A stretch of DNA of 27,901 nt from Actinomycetales bacterium. GTDB lineage: Bacteria > Actinomycetota > Actinomycetes > Actinomycetales > JAHECE01. Position numbers and translations under genes: made by a program. The notes beneath the pieces were generated by a model, which saw nothing but the letters and a program-made list of their open reading frames with translations, made no database searches and was not told the DNA's origin. Location of the stretch: positions 1,701-29,601 of the forward strand of contig JAHECE010000004.1 of assembly GCA_024641895.1 (NCBI GenBank), given 5' to 3'. Of the stretch, positions 10,692-18,551 are shown piece by piece. Every line of letters begins with the position of its first letter. Position 1 is the stretch's first letter.

Positions 10692-11882
10692 GTGACCGAG
10701 AAGCCTTACCACGCGTACCTCGACCACGCGGCGACCACGCCCGTGCGTCGGGCCGCGGTCGACGCGTTCGTCCGGGCGTCGGCGTCGGTCGGCAACCCGT
10801 CGTCGTCCCACGCGTTCGGTCGTGCCGCGAGGCGCCTGGTCGACGAGGCGCGAGAGGGCGTCGCAGCGGCCCTCGGTGCGCAGCCAGGCGAGGTGATCCT
10901 CACCGGCGGCGGTACCGAGGCGGACAACCTCGCGGTCAAGGGGCTGTTCTGGTCGCGGCGGTCGGCGGACCCGCGGCGGACCCGCGTGCTGGTCAGCGCG
11001 ATCGAGCACCACGCGGTGCTCGACGCCGCGCGCTGGCTCGCCGAGCACGACGGCGCGCAGGTCGTCGAGCTCCCCGTCGACTCGCGGGGACGTCTCGACC
11101 TCGAGGTGCTCGACGCCCAGCTCGACCTGCACGCCGACGAGGTGGCACTGATCTCGGTCATGTGGGCGAACAACGAGGTCGGAACGCTCCAGCCGGTCGA
11201 CGACGTCGTCGCGGCGGCGCGGCGGCACGGCATCCCTGTTCACTCCGACGCGGTGCAGGCTCTCGGGCACGTCCCGGTCGACTTCGCGACGAGCGGGCTG
11301 GCCGCGCTGGCCCTCAGCGGGCACAAGCTCGGCGCGCCGGTCGGCGTCGGTGCTCTCGTGGCGCGCCGGGACGTCGAGCTGACGCCGGTGCTGCACGGCG
11401 GCGGGCAGGAGCGAGGCGTGCGCTCCGGCACCGTCCCGGCGGCCCTGGCTGCGTCGCTCGCCGCCGGACTCGCGGCCGCCGTCGACGCGCGCGAAAGGGA
11501 GGCGGCGCGCATCTCGGCGCTGCGGGACGAGCTTCTGGACGGAATCTTGGCCTCAATCCCCGGGGTCACGGCGCGCGGCGCCGCTCCCGGCCCGGGCCGC
11601 CTCCCGGGCAACCTGCACCTGACGGTGGACGACGCCGACGCCGAGGTCATGCTCTTCCTGCTCGACTCCGCCGGCATCGCGGCCTCCAGTGGTTCCGCCT
11701 GCCAGGCTGGGGTCGAGCAGGTCTCGCACGTCCTGAGCGCCATGGGCGTCGGCGACGAGCAGGCACGCGGCGCACTGCGACTGAGCCTCGGTCACACGTC
11801 GACGCTCGACGACGTCGAGGCCGTCCTTGCGGCGCTGCCCGCCGTCGTCGAGCGCTCCCGACTTGCCCGGAAGGCCTTCTGA
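10692..11882 (+). CDS. Cysteine desulfurase (NifS/IscS family)
   Basis: This PLP enzyme takes sulfur from L-cysteine as a persulfide and passes it to acceptors. The 396-residue protein begins YLDHAATTPV (residues 9-18), has the cofactor-binding GGGTEADNLAVKG (72-84), SAIEHHAVLDAA (102-113), HSDAVQALGH (184-193), the PLP lysine in LSGHKLGAP (Lys212), and the active-site loop SSGSACQAGVEQVSHVL with Cys337. The GTG at 10692 is preferred to an in-frame TTG three codons upstream because TAGACT sits 8 nt before it, giving a leaderless start. It overlaps mnmA by 1 bp (TGATG), so sulfur delivery to MnmA for tRNA 2-thiouridine synthesis is the likely main job. Supplying Fe-S cluster assembly is also possible. 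I do not assign an IscS or NifS symbol because no isc/suf genes are nearby. Confidence 0.93.
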   Translation: MTEKPYHAYLDHAATTPVRRAAVDAFVRASASVGNPSSSHAFGRAARRLVDEAREGVAAALGAQPGEVILTGGGTEADNLAVKGLFWSRRSADPRRTRVLVSAIEHHAVLDAARWLAEHDGAQVVELPVDSRGRLDLEVLDAQLDLHADEVALISVMWANNEVGTLQPVDDVVAAARRHGIPVHSDAVQALGHVPVDFATSGLAALALSGHKLGAPVGVGALVARRDVELTPVLHGGGQERGVRSGTVPAALAASLAAGLAAAVDAREREAARISALRDELLDGILASIPGVTARGAAPGPGRLPGNLHLTVDDADAEVMLFLLDSAGIAASSGSACQAGVEQVSHVLSAMGVGDEQARGALRLSLGHTSTLDDVEAVLAALPAVVERSRLARKAF

Positions 11883-12967
11883 TGCGCGTCCTCGCGGCCC
11901 TCTCCGGCGGCGTCGACTCGGCCGTCGCCGCCGCCCGAGCCGTCGAGGCCGGGCACGACGTCGTCGGGGTGCACATGGCCCTGTCCCGCTCACGGGCGCA
12001 GCACCGCAACGGCTCGCGGGGCTGCTGCTCTATCGAGGACGCCTCCGACGCCCGCCGGGCGGCCGACGTCCTGGGCATCCCCTACTACGTCTGGGACCTC
12101 TCCGAGCGCTTCGAGGAGACCGTGGTCGCCGACTTCCTCGCCGAGTACGCGGCGGGACGGACCCCGAACCCGTGCGTGCGGTGCAACGAGCACATCAAGT
12201 TCGCGGCGCTGCTCGACCGCGCGGTCGCGCTCGGGTTCGACGCCGTGTGCACCGGGCACTACGCCCGGATCTCGACCGACGGTGCCGGTGCACGCCACGA
12301 GCTGCACCGGGGGGCGGCGCAGGAGAAGGACCAGTCGTACGTGCTGGCGGTCATGGGGCCCGAGCGGCTCGCGCGATCGATCTTCCCGCTCGGGGACGCC
12401 CCGTCGAAGGCGACGGTGCGGGCCGAGGCGGATCGGCGTGGGCTCGCCGTCTCTGGAAAGCCGGACTCTTACGACATCTGCTTCGTCGCCGACGGTGACA
12501 CGAAGGGCTTCCTGCGCGACCGGCTCGGCGCTTCGCCGGGGCCCGTGGTCGACGCCGACGGAGTCGTCGTCGGCGAGCACGACGGCGCGTACGCCTACAC
12601 GGTCGGACAGCGGCGCGGGCTCAAGCTCGGCAGACCTGCGTCGGACGGCAGGCCGCGGTACGTGCTCTCGGTGCGACCCGTCGACAACACGGTGGTCGTC
12701 GGTCCGCGAGAGGCCTTGGCCGTCACCGAGCTGACCGGCGGCGACGTCGTGTGGCTGGCGGCGGACGTCCCGGCGGCGGAGTGGACCAGGGCCGAGGTCC
12801 AGGTGCGCGCGCACGGGACGCCGGTGGGGGCCGGCGTGCGCCGCGCGGGCGCGCGGCTGGACGTGCGGCTCGACGAGCCCGTGCGCGGCGTGGCTCCGGG
12901 CCAGTCCGTGGTGGCCTACGCCGGTACGCGAGTCCTGGGTCAGGCGACCCTGGTCGACCGGGCATGA
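11882..12967 (+). CDS. mnmA: tRNA-specific 2-thiouridylase
   Basis: MnmA thiolates U34 of Lys, Glu and Gln tRNAs using ATP and a persulfide sulfur. The 361-residue protein has the PP-loop SGGVDSAVAA (residues 8-17), the Cys-bearing PNPCVRCNEHIKF (95-107; Cys98 and Cys101, Cys101 matching the catalytic position), TGHYARI (124-130), EKDQSYVLA (148-156) and SYDICFV with Cys200 as the second catalytic cysteine. The C-terminal beta domain contains YTVGQRRGLKLG. Its length is normal. Its ATG overlaps the stop of the upstream cysteine desulfurase gene, so donor and acceptor are co-translated. A Cys-Cys pair in RNGSRGCCSIED (42-53) lies in an early loop that is typical of actinobacterial members as I recall the family. 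Confidence 0.95.
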   Translation: MRVLAALSGGVDSAVAAARAVEAGHDVVGVHMALSRSRAQHRNGSRGCCSIEDASDARRAADVLGIPYYVWDLSERFEETVVADFLAEYAAGRTPNPCVRCNEHIKFAALLDRAVALGFDAVCTGHYARISTDGAGARHELHRGAAQEKDQSYVLAVMGPERLARSIFPLGDAPSKATVRAEADRRGLAVSGKPDSYDICFVADGDTKGFLRDRLGASPGPVVDADGVVVGEHDGAYAYTVGQRRGLKLGRPASDGRPRYVLSVRPVDNTVVVGPREALAVTELTGGDVVWLAADVPAAEWTRAEVQVRAHGTPVGAGVRRAGARLDVRLDEPVRGVAPGQSVVAYAGTRVLGQATLVDRA

Positions 12968-12968
12968 T
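12963..12968 (+). promoter_or_regulatory. Weak candidate leaderless -10 box (CATGAT) for ligA
   Basis: CATGAT ends 6 nt before the ligA GTG and spans the mnmA stop. It matches xANNNT only loosely. ligA is just 7 nt past mnmA and may simply be read from the same transcript. Confidence 0.25.
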
Positions 12969-12974
12969 TCCCCG

Positions 12975-15188
12975 GTGACGACGACAGGGGGCCCGATCGA
13001 CGTCGGGGCTCGGCACCGGTGGACCGACCTCGCCGAGCAGATCACCGCGCACCAGGTGGCGTACTACCTGCGGGACGCGCCGACGGTCAGCGACGCCGAG
13101 TACGACGCGCTGCTGCGCCAGCTGCACGCGCTCGAGGTCGAGCATCCGGACCTACGGACCCCGGACTCCCCGACGCAGCGCGTCGGCGGTGCGTTCTCGA
13201 CCGAGTTCGCCTCGGTCGACCACCTGGAGCGGATGCTCTCCCTGGACAACGCCTTCTCGGCCGAGGACCTGCGAGCCTGGGCCGAGCGGGTGCATCGGGA
13301 CGTCGGGGACGCCGAGGCCGTCACCTACCTGTGCGAGCTCAAGATCGACGGCCTGGCGATCGCCCTGGTCTACGAGCGCGGGCGGCTCGTCCGCGCGGCG
13401 ACCCGGGGGGACGGGCGCACGGGGGAGGACGTGACGCTGAACGTGCGCACGATCGCCTCCGTGCCGCAGGTGCTCGCCGGCGACCCGGCGGGCCACCCGG
13501 AGGTGCTCGAGGTCCGCGGGGAGGTCTTCCTGCCGGTCGCGGCGTTCGACGAGCTCAACGTGGCGCAGGTCGAGGCGGGCAAGGCCCCGTTCGCCAACCC
13601 GCGCAACGCGGCCGCCGGGTCGTTGCGGCAGAAGGACCCGCGCGTCACGGCGCAGCGGGCGCTGGCGATGTACGCCCACGGCATCGGGGCGGTCACCTGG
13701 AGCGAGGGCCGCGGCACCGGCCGGACCGTGACCCGTCAGTCCGACTTCTACGCCCTTCTCGCGTCCTGGGGCGTCCCGGTCTCGCCTCACTCGCGCGTGG
13801 TCGCCTCCTTGGGCGAGGTCGAGGCGATCATCGCCCGGTTCGCCGACCGCCGGCACGACGTCGAGCACCAGATCGACGGGATCGTCGTCAAGGTCGACGA
13901 GATCTCGGTGCAGCGACGCCTCGGTGCGACGTCCCGCGCCCCGCGGTGGGCCATCGCGTACAAGTACCCGCCGGAGGAGGTCAACACCAGGCTCCTGGAC
14001 ATCCGGGTCAACGTGGGGCGCACGGGCAGGGTGACGCCCTACGGCGTCATGGAGCCGGTGCTCGTGGCGGGCTCGACCGTCGAGATGGCGACCCTGCACA
14101 ACGCGAGCGAGGTGAAGCGCAAGGGCGTGCTGATCGGGGACACGGTGGTCCTGCGCAAGGCGGGCGACGTCATCCCCGAGATCGTGGGCCCGGTCGTCGA
14201 CCTGCGCGACGGGACGCAGCGGGCCTTCGTGATGCCCACGGTGTGCCCGTCCTGCGGCAGCCCGCTGGCGCCCGAGCGGGAGGGCGACGTGGATATCCGC
14301 TGCCCGAACGCGCGGGCGTGCCCCTCGCAGCTGCGCGAGCGCATCTTCGGGCTCGCCTCGAGGGGTGCGCTCGACGTCGAGGCCCTGGGCTGGGAGGCCT
14401 CGATCGCGCTGGTCGACCCGGAGCTGAACCGTCCGGGTGATGCGCGCGATCCCGAGCAGGTCCCGGTGCTGGACGGCGAGGCGGGGCTGTTCGACCTGCG
14501 CCCGGCGGACCTTGCCGACGTGCGCGTCTGGCGGCCGGTGAAGGTCCGGGGAGAGCCGACCGGGCGGTGGGAGCAGGTGCTCTTCTTCTTCACCAAGCCG
14601 ACGCCCCGCAAGCCGTCGGTGCCGACGGCGACCACGGCGAAGCTGTTCGAGCAGCTCGAGCTCGCCAGGGCGCGACCTCTCTGGCGGGTCGTCGTGGCCC
14701 TGTCGATCCGGCACGTCGGCCCGACGGCGGCCCGTGCCCTGGCTCAGGAGTTCGGCAGCCTGGAGGCGATCCGTGCGGCCGACGTCGACGAGCTCGCCGC
14801 CGTCGACGGCGTCGGGCCGGTCATCGCGCGGGCGGTCCTGGACTGGTTCGAGGAGGACTGGCACCGTGAGATCGTGCAGCGGTGGGCGGCCGCGGGCGTG
14901 CGGATGGTCGACGAGCCGGACGCGAGCGTCCCGCGGACGCTCGAGGGGCTCACGGTGGTCGTCACGGGATCGCTGGAGGGCTTCTCGCGGGACGGCGCCA
15001 AGGAGGCGATCCTGTCCCGCGGCGGGAAGGCGGCCGGGTCGGTCTCGAAGAACACCGACTTCGTGGTCGTCGGGGCGAACGCCGGGTCGAAGGAGACCAA
15101 GGCACGTGAGCTGGGCCGGCCCGTCCTCGACGAGGCCGGCTTCGTGCGCCTCCTCGGGGGCGGTCCCGCAGCAGTTGCGGCCGACTGA
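12975..15188 (+). CDS. ligA: NAD+-dependent DNA ligase with a mid-protein insertion
   Basis: LigA seals DNA nicks using NAD+. At 737 residues it is longer than the roughly 670 of E. coli LigA. Domains in order: Ia (YYLRDAPTVSDAEYDALL, 30-47), adenylation domain with CELKIDGLA (nucleophile Lys123), DGIVVKVD (301-308), OB fold (about 330-415), four-cysteine zinc site (Cys424, 427, 443, 449), helix-hairpin-helix region (about 570-645) and a C-terminal BRCT domain (about 655-730, with VTGSLEGFSRDGAKEAI). Between the zinc site and the HhH region, residues about 475-550 contain extra sequence (GLFDLRPADLADVRVWR and WEQVLFFFTKPT) compared with the E. coli layout. I recall similar inserts in Micrococcales ligases. 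The GTG start 7 nt after mnmA is the only start that keeps domain Ia whole. Confidence 0.95.
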   Translation: MTTTGGPIDVGARHRWTDLAEQITAHQVAYYLRDAPTVSDAEYDALLRQLHALEVEHPDLRTPDSPTQRVGGAFSTEFASVDHLERMLSLDNAFSAEDLRAWAERVHRDVGDAEAVTYLCELKIDGLAIALVYERGRLVRAATRGDGRTGEDVTLNVRTIASVPQVLAGDPAGHPEVLEVRGEVFLPVAAFDELNVAQVEAGKAPFANPRNAAAGSLRQKDPRVTAQRALAMYAHGIGAVTWSEGRGTGRTVTRQSDFYALLASWGVPVSPHSRVVASLGEVEAIIARFADRRHDVEHQIDGIVVKVDEISVQRRLGATSRAPRWAIAYKYPPEEVNTRLLDIRVNVGRTGRVTPYGVMEPVLVAGSTVEMATLHNASEVKRKGVLIGDTVVLRKAGDVIPEIVGPVVDLRDGTQRAFVMPTVCPSCGSPLAPEREGDVDIRCPNARACPSQLRERIFGLASRGALDVEALGWEASIALVDPELNRPGDARDPEQVPVLDGEAGLFDLRPADLADVRVWRPVKVRGEPTGRWEQVLFFFTKPTPRKPSVPTATTAKLFEQLELARARPLWRVVVALSIRHVGPTAARALAQEFGSLEAIRAADVDELAAVDGVGPVIARAVLDWFEEDWHREIVQRWAAAGVRMVDEPDASVPRTLEGLTVVVTGSLEGFSRDGAKEAILSRGGKAAGSVSKNTDFVVVGANAGSKETKARELGRPVLDEAGFVRLLGGGPAAVAAD

Positions 15189-15267
15189 GGCGGCCGGCTG
15201 CCTGAGTCGACCGGCGCCCCGGGAAGCGGTGGGCTGTCCCGAGTCGATTCTTCGCTGGCCTCTCACG

Positions 15268-15273
15268 CATACT
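15268..15273 (+). promoter_or_regulatory. Candidate leaderless -10 box (CATACT) for the small protein at 15280
   Basis: CATACT ends 6 nt before the ATG, and the 91-bp ligA-to-ATG gap shows no Shine-Dalgarno sequence near the start. It departs from TANNNT in its first base, so it is weaker than the other examples. Confidence 0.35.
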
Positions 15274-15279
15274 GACGCG

Positions 15280-15705
15280 ATGACTGCCATCCCCATCATC
15301 TCGGACGACCTAGCCCGCCGGCTCCGTGAAGCCGGTCTCACGTGGCACCCGGCATCCGGCGACCGGTTCCGCATCGAGGCGGAGCTGCTGGCGGGCTCGA
15401 TCTTCACGCTGAGCGACATGACCATCGAGGCTCACCAGTTCGGCAGCGGCACCGTGCTCGGGTTCAACGGCACCACGGAGTGGGCCCTCGACTCGATTGC
15501 TGTCGAGGACGCGCTGTGGCTGCCTCGCGAGGACCAGCTCCGGGCGCTCCTCGGGGGCACGTTCCGCTCGCTCGCCGCCGACGACCGGGGTTTCCACGTC
15601 CACATCGTGCAGCCCGACGGGGTGGCTCGGACGTTCACCGCTGCGCAGGCCTCTGACGCGTACGGGCTCGCGCTGCTCGACCTCATCGCGCTGGCCAGGG
15701 TCTGA
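15280..15705 (+). CDS. Conserved protein of unknown function, 141 aa
   Basis: The product begins MTAIPIISDDLARRLREAGL and has no signal peptide or membrane segment. It looks like a small soluble alpha/beta protein. Notable stretches are WHPASGDRF (residues 22-30), a central GFNGTTEWALDS (about 64-75) and LWLPREDQLRALLG (about 81-94). I recognise this as a type common in actinobacteria. In databases it is sometimes labelled as pilus-assembly related, but nothing here (no Walker motif, no pilus genes nearby) supports that, so no function is given. The ATG is chosen for its position after CATACT and because coding character begins there. It stands alone between ligA and the kinase gene, each with its own promoter-like box. 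Confidence 0.8.
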   Translation: MTAIPIISDDLARRLREAGLTWHPASGDRFRIEAELLAGSIFTLSDMTIEAHQFGSGTVLGFNGTTEWALDSIAVEDALWLPREDQLRALLGGTFRSLAADDRGFHVHIVQPDGVARTFTAAQASDAYGLALLDLIALARV

Positions 15706-15763
15706 AGGGCACACCCCCGAAAGTTCGCTGCGCGGATTGCCCCGCGCCGCGGTCGGCCGTCCG

Positions 15764-15769
15764 TAGAGT
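15764..15769 (+). promoter_or_regulatory. Candidate leaderless -10 box (TAGAGT) for the kinase/GH13-like pair
   Basis: TAGAGT ends 7 nt before the ATG at 15777, with a pyrimidine-rich spacer and no Shine-Dalgarno sequence. The box would drive both genes of the overlapping pair. Confidence 0.55.
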
Positions 15770-15776
15770 CGCCCCC

Positions 15777-16424
15777 ATGGAAGGCGACATCATTCTCGTA
15801 GGCGAAGAGCACAAGCGGGCCGCGGGCCTGATCATCGATCGGCTGATCGACGAGATCAGGGCCAGCGACACCCGCTTCACCATCACCGTGTCCGGCGAGT
15901 CCGGTAGCGGCAAGTCCGAGACAGGCGTGGCCCTGGCCGAGGCGCTCAAGGAGCGCGGCTTGGTCGGGGTTGTCCTGCACCAGGACGACTACTACGTGCT
16001 TCCCCCGAAGTCGAACGACGCGGCGCGTCGGGCGAACTTCGCGTGGGTCGGCACCACCGAGGTCAAGATCGACCTCATCAGCGAGCACCTCGCTCAGGCC
16101 AAGGCCGGCGCGGACTCGATCACCAAGCCCCTGTCCCACTACGGCGAGGACCGGCTCTCCGAGGAGACCCTGTCGCTCGAGGGCGCCCAGGTCATCATCG
16201 CGGAGGGCGTGTACACGGCGCTGTGCGACAACGTCGACCGCCGCGTCTTCATCGCCCGCAACCGGCTCGAGACCATGGCACACCGCGCCAAGCGGGCTCG
16301 CGAGGAGTTCGACCCCTTCATCGAGAAGGTGCTGGAGACGGAGCACGAGATCATCTCGCAGTTCCGCGAGAATGCCGACGTCGTCATCACGCGGGACTAC
16401 GACGTCGAGTTCGTGAAGGTATGA
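15777..16424 (+). CDS. Uridine-kinase-like P-loop kinase, substrate unknown
   Basis: A 215-residue soluble P-loop kinase of the uridine kinase/phosphoribulokinase superfamily. It has a clean Walker A motif GESGSGKSETG (residues 40-50, Lys46), the HQDDYY motif (68-73) that matches the catalytic Asp region of uridine kinases, a Walker-B-like strand VIIAEGVY (139-146), and a basic lid segment RNRLETMAHRAKRAREE (161-177). The nucleoside-binding NFDHPDAFD motif of true uridine kinases is replaced by NFAWVGTTEVKID (87-99). Uridine is therefore doubtful as substrate; a sugar or small alcohol is possible, but that is inference. The stop overlaps the start of the GH13-like gene (ATGA), implying coupled expression and a shared pathway. 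Confidence 0.85.
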   Translation: MEGDIILVGEEHKRAAGLIIDRLIDEIRASDTRFTITVSGESGSGKSETGVALAEALKERGLVGVVLHQDDYYVLPPKSNDAARRANFAWVGTTEVKIDLISEHLAQAKAGADSITKPLSHYGEDRLSEETLSLEGAQVIIAEGVYTALCDNVDRRVFIARNRLETMAHRAKRAREEFDPFIEKVLETEHEIISQFRENADVVITRDYDVEFVKV

Positions 16425-18490
16425 CCGGCGGGTCGCTGCCCGGCGAGGCAGGATACGTCGATCGCTCGACCTCCTACCTCGTCGGGCTTCGGCCGCAGGA
16501 CGCGCTCGCTACGCCGCTGCGGAGGATGTTGGACATCCTCCGCAGCCGGCACGGCGGCGCCGTCGACGTGGCTCTGTCAGAGGCCGCCGTCGACCTCGAG
16601 CGGCCCCTGGCAGAGCTTCCCGCCGAGGTGCGTTCGCCCCGAGCCTCCGAACCGGACCCCTCCTGGGTGAAGCGGTCGAACATGGTCGGCATCAACGTCC
16701 GCACCGTGGGGGACTACGGGGGCGTCGTGAAGTATGCGATGACGCTGCCGGCAGCCCTCGACTCGATCCATCTCCTGCCCATCTGGGAACCGGGAGTCGT
16801 GTCGAGCCTGTACGGGATGTCCGGCTTCAACCTCAACACCGAGTTCTTCTCGGACGAGCTGTACGAGATCGCACCGCACCTGGACTCCACGGAGCGCCAG
16901 CTTCGCGCCGTGTCGAACCTCGTTCACGTGATGGGCAAGACGATCGGGCTGGACGTCATCCCGCACACCGATCGGTACTCGGAGCCCGCGCTCGGCAACC
17001 CCGACCTGTTCGAGTGGATGCGCGTGGTCGACCGACAGGTCGTCGACCACTCCGACTCGCTGGTCGAGGAGGTGGAACGGGTCGTCTTCGCCTGGCTGAG
17101 CAGCGAGGGCAGCGCCGTCGGCGGCCTTGAGGTTCCCGCCGGCCCGAGCGACCTCTTCGATCTGGACGAGGCCACCCGCCTCAGGCTCCTCTTCGGCGAC
17201 AAGGGCGACCTGTTCGGCCGTATCGCCCGACGAAAGGAGCTGCTGGGGCGCCTCAAGGACCTCGGCCTCGAGCCGGTGCCGGCGACGATGGGGGTCCCGT
17301 TCCGCGGCGTCGCCGTCGACCCGGACCCGGCCGCCGTCGTCATCGACGAGTCCGGGCTGGAGTGGCCCGACTACGTCATCGAGAAGCCGGAGTCCTTCTC
17401 GCGGGTGTTCTCCCCGCTGGCGCGCTACAAGCTCTACGAGAACCGCGACAACAACGCGAACTGGGAGATCGACTTCTCCCGGCCGCGTCACCACACGTTC
17501 GAGTACGTCTGGCGCAACTACGGCCGGACCCGCCACATCGGCAACTTCGACTTCATGCGCGGTGACATGTCGCACGTGCAGATGCGGCCGGACGGCGTCC
17601 CGAACGACGTCGACGAGTTCTACGACATCCTCGGGTCGGTGAAGCTGCACATCCAGCGGACCCATGGGGCCCCCTGGTTCGGCTACTTCGCCGAGACCTT
17701 TCTGCCGGCGCGGGACACCTTCGGGTACGGCGAGGAGATGGACCACCTCGAGGCGTCGTGGGCCGACGCCACGCTCGGGGACCTGCAGTCGAACGTGGTC
17801 GGGGACGGCGAGTTCTTGCGCCTGTTCCGCCGCTATCTCGACGACCTCGCCACCCGCCGGACGGCCCCGGCGTTCACCGTGATGACGGCGGACAAGGACG
17901 ACCCGCGGTTCGACGAGTTCTACCGGGCCGGCAACGAGGCGCGGATGTTCACCGCGCTCTTCGTCACCGACATGCCGTCGTACATCGCGCTCGGCTTCGA
18001 GATCCGCGACGTCCACCTCGAACCGGTGGAGAACGAGCGCTACACGAAGCCCTTCGTCTTCAAGGAGTCGGGCGACTCCAACGTGTACCCGTCCAAGGCG
18101 AGGTTCGGCAGCGAGTTCGTCTGGGGCGAGAACGACGAGCTGTTCGACACCCTCACCGGGCTGAGGCAGCTGGCCGAGCAGATCCTGCCGGCCATCGCGA
18201 CGGCCCGGACGCGCTGGCTGATCCCGCCGGACGCCACGACCCTGCGGGGCACGGCGGTCTGGACCCAGGAGGGCGAGCCGCGTTACGTGTTTGCGGTGAA
18301 CTACGACCTCGAGCGGGCCTCGGGCTACTTCGGGGTCCCGGGACTTGAGTCGGCCGCCGAGCTGCACGGCGAGTACTCCACGACGGGTGACGTCGCGCAG
18401 GAGGACCGGGTGCTACGGCACAACGGCTTCTTCCACCGCCTGGAGAACCTTGCGCCGGGCGAGGCCCGGGTCTACCGCGTGGTGGGCTGA
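16421..18490 (+). CDS. Divergent GH13-like (alpha-amylase superfamily) protein, function unknown
   Basis: The 689-residue protein has no signal peptide and no membrane segments. After about 85 N-terminal residues without a recognisable motif, a GH13-style barrel can be followed: SIHLLPIWEP (115-124), GLDVIPHTDRYSE (176-188, region I), FDFMRGDMSHV (376-386, region II-like with Arg380-x-Asp382), GYFAETFL (421-428, region III-like with Glu425) and MTADKDDPRF (488-497, where the usual His-Asp pair would fall). A candidate triad is Asp382, Glu425 and Asp493. A beta-rich C-terminal part (about 600-689) resembles the usual GH13 domain C. It differs widely from the four glucan enzymes in this window and I cannot place it in a named subfamily. 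The ATG overlaps the kinase stop (ATGA). Possible roles are a phosphorylase, transferase or hydrolase acting on a phosphorylated sugar. Confidence 0.85.
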   Translation: MTGGSLPGEAGYVDRSTSYLVGLRPQDALATPLRRMLDILRSRHGGAVDVALSEAAVDLERPLAELPAEVRSPRASEPDPSWVKRSNMVGINVRTVGDYGGVVKYAMTLPAALDSIHLLPIWEPGVVSSLYGMSGFNLNTEFFSDELYEIAPHLDSTERQLRAVSNLVHVMGKTIGLDVIPHTDRYSEPALGNPDLFEWMRVVDRQVVDHSDSLVEEVERVVFAWLSSEGSAVGGLEVPAGPSDLFDLDEATRLRLLFGDKGDLFGRIARRKELLGRLKDLGLEPVPATMGVPFRGVAVDPDPAAVVIDESGLEWPDYVIEKPESFSRVFSPLARYKLYENRDNNANWEIDFSRPRHHTFEYVWRNYGRTRHIGNFDFMRGDMSHVQMRPDGVPNDVDEFYDILGSVKLHIQRTHGAPWFGYFAETFLPARDTFGYGEEMDHLEASWADATLGDLQSNVVGDGEFLRLFRRYLDDLATRRTAPAFTVMTADKDDPRFDEFYRAGNEARMFTALFVTDMPSYIALGFEIRDVHLEPVENERYTKPFVFKESGDSNVYPSKARFGSEFVWGENDELFDTLTGLRQLAEQILPAIATARTRWLIPPDATTLRGTAVWTQEGEPRYVFAVNYDLERASGYFGVPGLESAAELHGEYSTTGDVAQEDRVLRHNGFFHRLENLAPGEARVYRVVG

Positions 18491-18538
18491 GGCACGACGT
18501 CGGGCGGGACGCCGGTGAGAGTCGCCGTCGCCTCGCAA

Positions 18539-18544
18539 TAGACT
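18539..18544 (+). promoter_or_regulatory. Candidate leaderless -10 box (TAGACT) for gatCAB
   Basis: TAGACT ends 7 nt before the gatC ATG, with no Shine-Dalgarno sequence between. It is identical to the box before the cysteine desulfurase gene. Confidence 0.6.
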
Positions 18545-18551
18545 CGCCGCC

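Noticed and set aside
10586..11881. Upstream open frame continuous with mnmA
   Set aside because: It is a shadow of the cysteine desulfurase gene. MnmA starts at ATG 11882 with the PP-loop at residue 8.
13152..15425. 757-codon open frame on the minus strand opposite ligA
   Set aside because: The opposite strand is an unmistakable full-length LigA. The antisense product is Arg/Asp/Val-rich without motifs.
16577..18367. 596-codon open frame on the minus strand opposite the GH13-like gene
   Set aside because: Shadow frame. The plus-strand product has ordered GH13-style motifs and overlaps the kinase gene in the usual operon manner.
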